Source: Armatimonadaceae bacterium
Lineage (GTDB): Bacteria; Armatimonadota; Armatimonadia; Armatimonadales; Armatimonadaceae
Direction: 5' to 3'
Assembly: GCA_030446525.1 (NCBI GenBank)
Contig: JAUJNC010000131.1
Location: 1 to 13,775 of the forward strand
DNA length: 13,775 nt
Every line of letters starts with the position of its first letter. The first letter of the stretch is position 1. Shown here in pieces: positions 1-6,813 of this stretch. The translations under genes were made by a program, and so were the position numbers. Under the pieces are notes generated by a model, which saw only the letters and a list, made by a program, of their open reading frames with translations, had not been told where the DNA came from and searched no databases.

Positions 1-513
1 GTCGAACAGCTTCGGGCGGAACTCTTCGCCCGCCGCGACGCTGGAGGTGCGCAGGTAGCCCTGCGGCGTCCAGCGGTACTCTTCCACCGTCAGGGGCTCC
101 GGGTCCACAATCCAGTACCAGGGGACGCCGTTGTCATAATACACCCTGAACTTGTCCACGCGATCCCGGGCGGGGTCGGACGACGTGAGTTCGACGACGA
201 GGTCGGGCACGCCGGGGATCTTCTGGTCCGACGGATGATGCAAGTGCTGGCGTTCGTTGGAGAGGTACGTGAGGTCGGGAATATAGGCGGTGTCGTCGGG
301 AAGATAAACGTCAACCTCCATGAAAACCTGGCCGAGGCCGCCGCGGCGAACGAACTCCCGCAGCGCGAACGCGAACACGAGCAGCAATTCCTGGTGGCGC
401 GACGTCGGCGAGGTCATCGGGAATAACTCCCCCTGTTCCAGTTCGAAGTGGGGCGGCCCCACGGGCAGGGCGCGGAACTCGTCTAAGGTCATCCGGCGGG
501 TCTGAAGCGTCAT
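1..513 (-). CDS. Uma2 family endonuclease (DUF820), 3'-truncated by window edge
   Basis: Reading from ATG at 513 down to base 1 gives 171 uninterrupted codons with no stop, so only the C-terminal end is missing; family members are usually about 180-200 residues. The start reads MTLQTRRMTLDEFRALP, a typical Uma2 opening. A PD-(D/E)xK-like nuclease core is visible: PDLTYLSNE near residue 81, then VPDLVVELTSSDP followed by DRVDKF near residues 103-123, then the family's GVPWYWIVDPEP block near 131. Members are predicted restriction-like endonucleases, abundant in Cyanobacteria, Armatimonadota and Planctomycetota, with unknown physiological role. A GGAG ribosome-binding site lies 6 nt upstream (520-523), behind a consensus promoter. 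The gene is divergent from the PL11 lyase and unrelated to pectin use. Family assignment is confident; activity is inferred. Confidence 0.88.
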   Translation of the reverse strand, partial: MTLQTRRMTLDEFRALPVGPPHFELEQGELFPMTSPTSRHQELLLVFAFALREFVRRGGLGQVFMEVDVYLPDDTAYIPDLTYLSNERQHLHHPSDQKIPGVPDLVVELTSSDPARDRVDKFRVYYDNGVPWYWIVDPEPLTVEEYRWTPQGYLRTSSVAAGEEFRPKLFD

Positions 514-559
514 GGCCGTCTCCGGCGAGGGATTATACGGGCGGCGGCGCCCCCGTCAA
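514..559 (-). promoter_or_regulatory. Sigma70-type promoter and RBS for the Uma2 gene
   Basis: On the minus strand TTGACG (559-554) and TATAAT (537-532) are separated by 16 nt, near the bacterial housekeeping consensus. A start near 525 would give a leader of about 12 nt holding GGAG (523-520) before ATG 513. The -35 box lies in codons for the PVKLN stretch of the truncated lyase, so the promoter straddles the gene junction. No expression evidence exists. Confidence 0.55.
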
Positions 560-2222
560 GCTAAACCAGCAGCCGATCACGGGCGCGACGAACTTCGTTG
601 ACGGCGACGCCAAACGGGACCAGGAGAACGCCTACTTCGTCCGCCCGGTGCACAACGGGCGGGAGCAGGCGGCGGGCGCCCCGTTCACGCTGCCGGCAAA
701 CGCACCCGCAAGGCCGTACCTCTCGGTGCCCCTTCAGACTCCCGTGGGTTACAGCCCGAACGACGCTTCTGTCGGGGATCTCGATGGCGACGGCGAGTAC
801 GAGATCGTCCTGCACCAGGCGGGGAGAGGACGTGACAACTCGCAGGCAGGTGTAACGGATGCACCCGTACTCCAGGCCTACAAGCTGGACGGCACCCTGC
901 TGTGGACGATCAACTTAGGAAAAAACATCCGCGAAGGCGCCCATTACACGCAGTTCATGGTGTACGACCTGGATGGGGACGGCAAAGCGGAGGTCGCCTG
1001 CAAAACGGCGGACGGGACGCTCGACGGGCAAGGCAGCGTCATCGGCGACGCCAAAGCGGATTGGCGCAACGAAGGAGGCTACATCCTGGCCGGGCCGGAG
1101 TTCCTCACCGTGTTCGACGGCAGGACCGGTAAAGCGCTCGCCACGACGGGCTACGTCCCCCCCCGACATCCGGCGAAACGCGATCCGACATCCGACGAGC
1201 TGAAGGCGGTATGGGGCGACGGTTACGGCAACCGTGGTGACCGGTTCCTGGCGTGCGTGGCGTACCTGGACGGGGTGCGGCCGAGCCTGGTCATGTGCCG
1301 CGGTTACTACACACGGACGGTGCTGGCGGCCTGGAACTGGCGCGGCGGCAAACTGGCACACGTATGGACCTTCGACAGCGACGACGGGACCGCCGGCAAT
1401 AAAGCCTATGCCGGACAGGGGAACCATAACCTGAGCGTCGGGGACGTTGATGGCGACGGCAAAGATGAGATCGTGTACGGGCAGATGTGCGTTGATGATA
1501 ACGGGAAAGGCCTTTACTCAACCGGGCTGGGGCATGGGGACGCCATGCATCTGACCGACATCGATCCGGACAGGCCGGGCCTGGAAGTGTTCGGCATCCA
1601 GGAACGTTTCGATGACGCCGGGGCGCATCTGGTTGACGCCGGAACCGGGGAGGTCCTTTGGAAGAAGCCCTCGGTAAGCGCGGGCCGTGATGGCGAGGGG
1701 CCCGGGCGGGGATTGGCTCTGGATATAGATCCCCGCCACAAAGGGCTCGAGTGTTGGGTCGCGGGCGGTGGTATAACTGGCTTGTTCGACTGCAAGGGCA
1801 ACAAGATCGCCGAGCGGACCCCGCCCTGTAACATGGGGGTGTACTGGGACGGCGACCTGCTCCGTGAAATCCTTAACGGCACCACCATCGGTAAGTGGGA
1901 TCCTGTCAGCAGCAGCATGAACACGCAGCTCGCGGCCCAGGAGTATGATTGCGTCCAGAACAACGGGACGAAAGCGAACCCTTGCCTATCCGCCGACATT
2001 CTGGGCGACTGGAGGGAAGAGGTGATCTGGAGGACGCGCGACAACAAAGAGCTGCGTATCTTCACGACCACGATACCTACCACCCACCGCTTCTATACCT
2101 TCATGCATGACCCGATATATAGGCTGGCCATAGCGTGGCAGAACGTCGCCTACAACCAGCCGCCGCACACCAGTTTTTATCTGGGAGAAGGCATGGCGCC
2201 GCCACGAGCCGCCGAAGAATGA
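537..2222 (+). CDS. Rhamnogalacturonan lyase, PL11 family, 5'-truncated
   Basis: Cleaves the rhamnogalacturonan-I backbone between rhamnose and galacturonate by beta-elimination (PL11, the YesW/YesX family); normally secreted. The frame is clean for about 561 codons. Calcium-binding propeller loops are visible: DLDGDGEYEIV (about 777), DLDGDGKAEVACKTADGT (about 966), DVDGDGKDEIVYGQ (about 1443) and DIDPDRPGLEVF (about 1560). Also family-typical are NIREGAHYTQFM, YGNRGDRFLA, STGLGHGDAMH, LGDWREEVIWRT and TTIPTTHRFYTFMHDPIYRL; the end YNQPPHTSFYLGEGM matches the family C-terminus. Similarity runs upstream to GGGAPVKLNQQPITGATNFVD (537-602), before the first possible start (GTG 648), so that GTG is probably not a true start. 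The signal peptide and about 60 or more N-terminal residues are absent; Uma2 sequence takes their place. The remaining gene may not be translated. Confidence 0.9.
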   Translation, partial: TGGGAPVKLNQQPITGATNFVDGDAKRDQENAYFVRPVHNGREQAAGAPFTLPANAPARPYLSVPLQTPVGYSPNDASVGDLDGDGEYEIVLHQAGRGRDNSQAGVTDAPVLQAYKLDGTLLWTINLGKNIREGAHYTQFMVYDLDGDGKAEVACKTADGTLDGQGSVIGDAKADWRNEGGYILAGPEFLTVFDGRTGKALATTGYVPPRHPAKRDPTSDELKAVWGDGYGNRGDRFLACVAYLDGVRPSLVMCRGYYTRTVLAAWNWRGGKLAHVWTFDSDDGTAGNKAYAGQGNHNLSVGDVDGDGKDEIVYGQMCVDDNGKGLYSTGLGHGDAMHLTDIDPDRPGLEVFGIQERFDDAGAHLVDAGTGEVLWKKPSVSAGRDGEGPGRGLALDIDPRHKGLECWVAGGGITGLFDCKGNKIAERTPPCNMGVYWDGDLLREILNGTTIGKWDPVSSSMNTQLAAQEYDCVQNNGTKANPCLSADILGDWREEVIWRTRDNKELRIFTTTIPTTHRFYTFMHDPIYRLAIAWQNVAYNQPPHTSFYLGEGMAPPRAAEE

Positions 2223-2364
2223 CCCCCTGTGGGCCGGAGATGCAGGGAAGGAGAACGAGAACGGGTTCCTGCGCCAGCAATCCGGCCGCGAGGGCGCCAA
2301 CCGGAAGGCGGCCCAGCAGGCCTAGGCGGAAACGGTGGCGTTTCTGAAGAAGCAGCTGGAATAG
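2221..2364 (+). pseudogene. Possible C-terminal remnant of a dienelactone-hydrolase-like alpha/beta hydrolase
   Basis: Between the PL11 stop and the esterase, one frame (2221 onward) reads ENENGFLRQQSGREGANRKA, then AQQA, a TAG at 2323-2325, AETVAFLKKQLE and a TAG at 2362. The pattern 'KAAxxAWxxTxAFLKKxL' is the last helix of many dienelactone-hydrolase-type esterases, with Trp at the place of the internal TAG (a TGG to TAG change would explain it). No nucleophile or catalytic histidine region is present, so at most about 45 residues of a larger gene survive. Alternatively it is chance coding in GC-rich spacer. The rest of 2223-2401 holds only the downstream ribosome-binding site. Confidence 0.35.
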
Positions 2365-2401
2365 ACCGAACCCCGCAGCTCAGAGTGAGAAGGAAGCAAC
2401 C

Positions 2402-3463
2402 ATGCGCATGGCCGCATCGAACAAAACCACGGGAACGGAAGCGTCGCTCCGGGCGGCGCTGAGCACGGTAATAGCTCTCGGGCTCTTGCTTGGCCTCGCC
2501 GGCGCGAACAGCGCTGATCCCGTGTCGGCCGCTCCCGTGCCGACGCCGCCCGCATCCGACCGCAAGCTGCCGACGCTTTTCCTGATCGGCGATTCCACCG
2601 TCAAGAACGGCACCAGGGGGCAGGTCGGATGGGGTGATCCCCTGGCCGCGTACTTCGACCCGGCCAAGATCAAGGTGGTGAACCGCGCCCGGGGTGGCCG
2701 CAGCAGCCGGACCTACCAGACGGAGGGGCTGTGGGACCAGGTGCTGGCGGAGATGAAACCCGGCGACTTCGTCCTCCTGCAGTTCGGCCACAACGACGGC
2801 GGCCCCATCGCCGAAGGCCGCGCCCGCGCTTCCTTGAAAGGCGCCGGGGACGAGTCACAGGAAATCGTGGTCGCCGCGACGGGCAAGAAGGAGGTCGTGC
2901 GCACCTACGGCTGGTACCTGCGGAAATACATCGCCGACGCCAAAGCCAGGGGCGCCACCCCCCTCGTGCTCTCGCCCGTCCCGCGTAACATCTGGAAAGA
3001 CGACCGCACCGTCGCCCGCGCCTCGGGCGACTACGGCAAATGGGCCGCCGAAGCGGCGGGGGCGGGAGGCGCGGCGTTCGTCGATCTCAACGAGATCGTC
3101 GCGAGGCGGTACGAACAGATCGGGCAGGAGAAGGTGAAACAGCTGTTTGAAGGCGATCATACGCACACCAATGCGGCCGGGGCCGAGATGAACGCCGCCG
3201 CGGTGATCGCGGGACTGAAAGGGATCAAAGACAGCCCGCTGCGGGGCTACCTTTCGGCGAAGGCCGGAGCGGTCGGCGCGGCGGACGGCGGACGCGGGGA
3301 AATGACCGGGGTCCGCCCTTGTTCCGCGGCCGTTCGGGCCGGCCGCGTGAACAACAGGGTGCCGAATCCGGGGATGGTCCGCCTGAAAGGCGGCGCCTTC
3401 CGGCCGTATCTTACCGGCCGCCTGCTTCGTATAGGGCGCATCTATCCCTTGCGGTTCTTGTAG
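2402..3463 (+). CDS. Rhamnogalacturonan acetylesterase, SGNH/GDSL hydrolase (CE12-like), secreted
   Basis: Removes acetyl groups from rhamnogalacturonan so that lyases such as the upstream PL11 can act. AAGGA (2390-2394) precedes ATG 2402 by 7 nt. Residues 1-44 form an N-terminal signal (hydrophobic TVIALGLLLGLAG, then small residues). SGNH blocks are in order: LFLIGDSTVKNG with nucleophile Ser65, ARGGRSSRTY with oxyanion glycine near 98, LQFGHNDGG with Asn131, and GDHTHTNAAGAEM with Asp252 and His255. VRTYGWYLRKYI and SPVPRNIWKDD are typical of the bacterial acetylesterase group. Family similarity ends near SPLRGYLSAKAG (about 3268, residue 289). The last 55-65 codons lie antisense to the 3' end of the neighbouring lyase gene and look like read-through, possibly after a small indel near 3290 (an out-of-frame TGA lies at 3302-3304). 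All catalytic residues are present. Confidence 0.92.
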   Translation: MRMAASNKTTGTEASLRAALSTVIALGLLLGLAGANSADPVSAAPVPTPPASDRKLPTLFLIGDSTVKNGTRGQVGWGDPLAAYFDPAKIKVVNRARGGRSSRTYQTEGLWDQVLAEMKPGDFVLLQFGHNDGGPIAEGRARASLKGAGDESQEIVVAATGKKEVVRTYGWYLRKYIADAKARGATPLVLSPVPRNIWKDDRTVARASGDYGKWAAEAAGAGGAAFVDLNEIVARRYEQIGQEKVKQLFEGDHTHTNAAGAEMNAAAVIAGLKGIKDSPLRGYLSAKAGAVGAADGGRGEMTGVRPCSAAVRAGRVNNRVPNPGMVRLKGGAFRPYLTGRLLRIGRIYPLRFL

Positions 3464-4460
3464 TGGTTCCATACCACTTCAAAGATGGACGCAACCGGCC
3501 CCTGCCGTCGGGTGAGATGGCGTCCGCGGCGTATTTTCCCGTCGTGTCCTTGTACGGCTCGAAGGGCACGTCGTGTCCGAGAGATTGTACTGGGCGGTGT
3601 ACTCGAATTGTAGCAAGCGGCCCCGTTTGCCCCGTACAGGTCCAGCCCTGGTTCCAGCGACGATCTCGCTGGCCTCGGCAAGGTGAAGGATGCCCAGCCT
3701 GCGTGCTGGTCGCGCCCGCTCTCCTGGCACTGGCCCGCCTCGTTGAGGATGTAGTGGGCTCGCGCTCGTTGCCCGAGCCGTTGTGGAAGTAGTCCACGGC
3801 GCGGTCGAAGAGGGCCTGGTCGTCCAGGAACACGCCGATGGGCCATCATCGTCTTGATGCAGGCGGTGTCCCAGTTCCTGTTGGCGAACGTGGCGAGATC
3901 CTTGATCACCGGGTAGAAGACGTCCTGCAGCATGCTTTCGAACTGCTTGACGTCCGCGGCCGCCCACCCGTCATAGGTGTGCCGGAGGATCTCGGCGGCG
4001 TTGACGTACTTGAAGCCGTAGAGCGCGGCGGCCGCCTCCTTGTCATGGCCGGTGATCCAGCCCAGGGTGCCCGACCGTGGCGTTCAGGATCTGCACGGCC
4101 TCTTCTGGCATGGGCCGCGTCGCCGGTGAGGTACCACATCAGGGCGTTCTGATAGGCCGCGTTGGCGTCGCTCGCCAGCCTCGAATTGTGCAGGTTATTG
4201 CGGGCATCGCGGGAAACGACCTCGAAAGCGTCGCGCACCTTCCCGTCCGACTGCGACGGGTGGTCGGATTTGAGCTCTCGAATCCGCTTTTCCACGGCTC
4301 GATGCCGGACGCCACGTTTTTCTTCATGCGATCCAGGTCCGCCCTGGGTGTGCAGGATGCCGGGGTGCACGAAGCCCGGAGCGTGAGCGATATTGGCCGA
4401 GGTAAGTGCGACCAGAGCAGGGAGCATCATAACGATTTTCCAGAGCACAAGCGTTGCCAT
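3338..4460 (-). pseudogene. Alginate lyase family protein (PF05426-type), multiple frameshifts
   Basis: ATG 4460 has GGAG upstream and begins a signal peptide (MATLVLWKIVMMLPALVALT, then SANIAHA). The mature part starts GFVHPGILHTQ. Conserved segments follow in changing frames: MKKNVASGIEPWKSGFE, LKSDHPSQSD, DARNNLHNSRLASDANAAYQ then NALMWYLTGDAAHA, LQDVFYPVIKDLATFANRNW then DTACIKTMMA, LFDRAVDYFHNGSGN, YILNEAGQCQESGRDQ, VPFEPYKDTTGKY, WNHYKNRKG, KQAAGKIRPEGAAFQADHP and GFGTLLFTRP. This order matches PF05426 alginate-lyase-family proteins, an (alpha/alpha)-toroid polysaccharide lyase group; the true substrate here may be pectic rather than alginate. At least eight 1-nt indels are implied, for example an extra base near 4341-4348 in HTQ(A)DLDRM. 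The 3' end overlaps the acetylesterase tail antisense. Either a pseudogene or an intact gene with sequencing errors. Confidence 0.78.
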
Positions 4461-4483
4461 GTTGTTCTCCGTGTTCCGAACGG

Positions 4484-4513
4484 ATGGCCCGGCATCGGTG
4501 GACGCCGGGCCAT
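4484..4513. repeat. Perfect 10-bp inverted repeat in the leader of the alginate-lyase-family gene
   Basis: ATGGCCCGGC (4484-4493) and GCCGGGCCAT (4504-4513) are exact reverse complements around a 10-nt loop. The element lies 24 nt upstream of the minus-strand ATG at 4460, where a transcript would fold it just before the ribosome-binding site. It has no T-run on either side, so it is not a classical terminator. It could be an mRNA structure, an operator or a REP-like element; its role is unknown. Confidence 0.6.
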
Positions 4514-4634
4514 TCACAGTACGGCTTGGCGGCCGGGCTTCGTTCCCGCTTTGCCCGCGCGGCTTCTTTATCAACGTTATTTGGACCGCTTCGGCCAGGT
4601 GACTTGTCAGCGGATCGAGTCCGGCGGAAACCAG

Positions 4635-4661
4635 TTGCTTTCGTTCTCTCGGTGTTATAAT
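4635..4661 (+). promoter_or_regulatory. Candidate extended -10 promoter for the pseudopilin-pectate lyase operon
   Basis: TATAAT at 4656-4661 is preceded by TGT (extended -10, TGn). TTGCTT at 4635-4640 could be a -35 box with a short 15-nt spacer. Transcription from about 4668 would give a leader of about 92 nt to ATG 4760. It is the only good -10 match I see in the 299-bp divergent region 4461-4759; no equally good promoter is visible for the minus-strand gene. Confidence 0.45.
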
Positions 4662-4670
4662 CGTGTAATC

Positions 4671-4678
4671 AACCGGTT
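4671..4678. promoter_or_regulatory. Candidate LacI/GalR-type operator core
   Basis: The palindrome AACCGGTT lies 9 bp downstream of the TATAAT box, over the expected transcription start. A CG-centred palindrome with A-rich and T-rich flanks is the general form of LacI/GalR-family operators, which commonly control sugar-use operons. Flanking symmetry (ATC ... TTC) is only partial and no regulator gene is in the window, so this is a weak inference. Confidence 0.25.
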
Positions 4679-4759
4679 TTCGGATGAGCGACCAGTATCT
4701 GCGTCGCCGCGGAGCGTTACGCTACGGCCTCCGGTAACATCGTCGCAAAGGAGAAAGAG

Positions 4760-5549
4760 ATGAACCATTCGTCACCTCGCGCAGGGGCTGCACGTCGCGC
4801 CCGTCCGCCTTCCGCCCCGGAGCGGGCACCGGATCCAGGGCGCGCGCGTGCCATACATCCGCGTTCACTCTGATCGAGCTTCGTCGTGATCGCCATAATG
4901 GCGATCCTCGCTGCCATCCTTTCCCTGTTTTCGCCCAGGCCCGCGAGAAGGCGCGGCAGACGGCCTGCCTGTCCAATACCAAGCAGATGTCCCTGGCCGT
5001 GCTGCAATACGCGCAGGACTACGACGAGACCCTCCCGTGGGCCCAGCAAGCCAACGGGGGCGCCTGAACCTGGCTTATCTACCCCTTGTCAAGAACGACG
5101 CCGTCTACCGCTGCCCCTCCGGCTGCTGGTCCTCTGCGCCCGCAGGCACGGGCGGAAGAAGATCAGCTACCTTCCGAACTATGCGGCCCTGAGCGCGAAC
5201 GGGTTCGCTCCGCCTGCTGGCCGTGTTCGACGCACCGGCGGACGTCATCGCGATCACCGAGATGTACACGGGCCCTGGCGCGGCGAACAAGCAGGGCTAC
5301 CACCTGTATGACGGCAACGGCATCCCCTGCCGGCAGCGGCAATACTGGCCGATCCCGACGTCAAGCTGCGCATCGCGACGGAACGTCAGGCACTCACCAG
5401 GGATGAACAACGTCTTCATCGACGGGCACGCCAAGTGGCACAAACCGACGCAGACCCTCGAGCCCAAGTGGATGCGGGGGACCGCTGCCGAAGATGATCC
5501 ATTCGAGGCTTTGACCATCGGCGCAACCGGTGGAGGAGACGGCTCATGA
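4760..5549 (+). pseudogene. Type II secretion-like pseudopilin with H-X9-DG domain, frame-disrupted
   Basis: AAAGGAG (4747-4753) sits 6 nt before ATG 4760. A leader rich in Arg and Pro precedes the prepilin-peptidase motif AFTLIE (4861-4878), a hydrophobic helix VIAIMAILAAIL, then FAQAREKARQTACLSNTKQM and SLAVLQYAQDYDETLPW. The C-terminal part reads VFDAPADVIAITEMYTGPGA ... HSPGMNNVFIDGHAKWHK, an exact H-X9-DG motif, and ends at TGA 5547-5549. Such proteins are very numerous in Armatimonadota, Planctomycetota and Lentisphaerota; they carry a class III signal peptide and a pilin-like stalk, and their function is largely unknown. The frame breaks near 4850, 4880 and 4925 and again after about 5085. 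A TGA at 5065-5067 falls where WTWLIYPL would be expected. The stop overlaps the next gene's start (ATGA), implying translational coupling. Confidence 0.82.
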
Positions 5550-6813
5550 TTTTGACTTGAGGAAGAGCGCGGTGATTGCGGCCCTTCTCTGTTTTGGTCC
5601 TGGTCACCCGCGGCGAAGGCGCTGCCCGCCTTCCCGGCGCGGAAGGGTTCGGCGCGGGCCACGGGCGGCCGGGGCGGCGCTGCGTACCACGTCACCAACC
5701 TGAACGATGGGGGGCCAGGCTCCTTCCGGGACGCCGTCAGCAGAGTGCAGCCGTATCGTCGTCTTCGATGTCGGCGGCTATATCGACCTCAAATCCCTGT
5801 CAGCGTCGCCAGCAACCTCACCATCGCCGGACAGACCGCGCCGGGCGAAGGCATCGCGACGAAAAACTTCCAGGTCTCCTTCTCCAACGCCGAGAACATA
5901 GTCGTGCGCTACCTGGGCGTCCGCGGGCTGGTGGCCCGAGCGGGCAGGACGGCGCCACCCTCTTCAGTTAGCAAGAACATGATCTTCGATCATGCTCGTC
6001 GCCTGGGGGCCGGACGACCTTCTCCATCAACGAGAGCCGGGACATCACCGTGCAGCACTGCGTCATCGCCGAGGGGCCGTTCAAGACTCGATGGGCGGCT
6101 GGTGCAATGGAACACGATCACCCTGCACCACAACCTGTACACTACCAACAACGACCGCAACCCCAAGGCCAAGGGGGTGATCGACTTCGTCAACAACGTG
6201 GTCTACAACTGGGGGGCCTACGGCTTCGTCGCCGGCGACTCGGCCGGGCGCAGCGACGTGAACCTCGTGGGCAACTACTTCATCGCCGGCCCCAGCAGCA
6301 CGAAGCGCGACGACCCCCTCTTCCGCGGCAACGCCAACTTCCACCTCTACCAGGACGGCAACTACTTCGACGGCGACGTCAACGGGAAGCCGGACGGCAA
6401 GCCGGTGACGCCGGGGACGTCGATGATCCGGTCACCTGGGCAGCCCAGGCGCTACGATTATCCGCCTGTGCAGCGACGCCGAGCCGGCGCTCGATGCCTA
6501 TAAGCGTGATCGCCACGGCGGGCGCGTCGCTGGTGCGCGACTCGGTGGACAAGCGCCTGATCGGGAACGTCGTCAAACAGGCCGGCAGCCTCATCAGCGA
6601 CCCGGCGGCCGTCGGCGGCTTCGGCACGCTGAAGGCGGAACCGCGCCCAAGGACACCGACCGCGACGGCATGCCGGACGCCTGGGAGATCTGGTACGGGC
6701 TGAACCCCGGCGCTCTCTTCCGATGCCGCCGGCGACTTCGACGGCACCGGATACACGAACATCGAGAAATACATCAACGGCCTGACCGACGGCTCGTACC
6801 TTCGCGCCGATGA
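5546..6813 (+). pseudogene. Secreted pectate lyase (right-handed beta-helix) with C-terminal Ca-binding repeat, frame-disrupted
   Basis: ATG 5546 overlaps the previous stop and has GGAGGA upstream, but meets TGA at 5558; one added T would give MILTLRKSAVIAALLCFGLV, a signal peptide. After it come PGAEGFGAG, VTNLNDGG, GSFRDAVS, IVVFDVGGYIDLKS, LTIAGQTAPGEGIATKNFQV, NIVVRYLGVRG, MIFDH, INESRDITVQHCVIAEG, NTITLHHNLYTTNNDRNPKA, VIDFVNNVVYNWGAYGFVAG and VNLVGNYFIAGPSS. These are the ladder and the conserved core of bacterial pectate lyases; the Arg of NNDRNPKAKG is at the position of the PL1 catalytic region. The end has DTDRDGMPDAWEIWYGLNPG and DFDGTGYTNIEKYINGLTDG, a thrombospondin-3-like calcium site common at the C-terminus of these lyases. 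It would cleave polygalacturonate outside the cell. At least eight frame shifts are present; the exact stop is uncertain and probably lies in the ATGA at 6810-6813. Confidence 0.82.

Noticed and set aside
648..650. GTG 648 as the true start of the PL11 gene
   Set aside because: Family similarity continues in frame for at least 35 codons upstream, and a start here would cut through conserved sequence and leave no signal peptide.
1514..2083. 189-codon open frame antisense to the PL11 lyase
   Set aside because: No family features, and composition typical of the reverse of a GC-rich gene; the plus strand is clearly the lyase.
3379..3425. Terminator hairpin near AGGCGG...CCGCCT after the acetylesterase
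   Set aside because: The stem is short with poor internal pairing and no T-run, and the region is coding sequence of the convergent lyase gene.
2855..3472. 205-codon minus-strand frame across the acetylesterase
   Set aside because: Only its first 30 or so residues (KGIDAPYTKQAAGKIRPEG) are real, as the end of the alginate-lyase-family gene; the rest is antisense to the esterase's catalytic region.
2323..5067. Stop-codon recoding (UAG or UGA as Trp)
   Set aside because: Both TAG and TGA appear at presumed Trp positions, the intact genes use normal Trp codons and end at TGA or TAG, and decay or read error is simpler.
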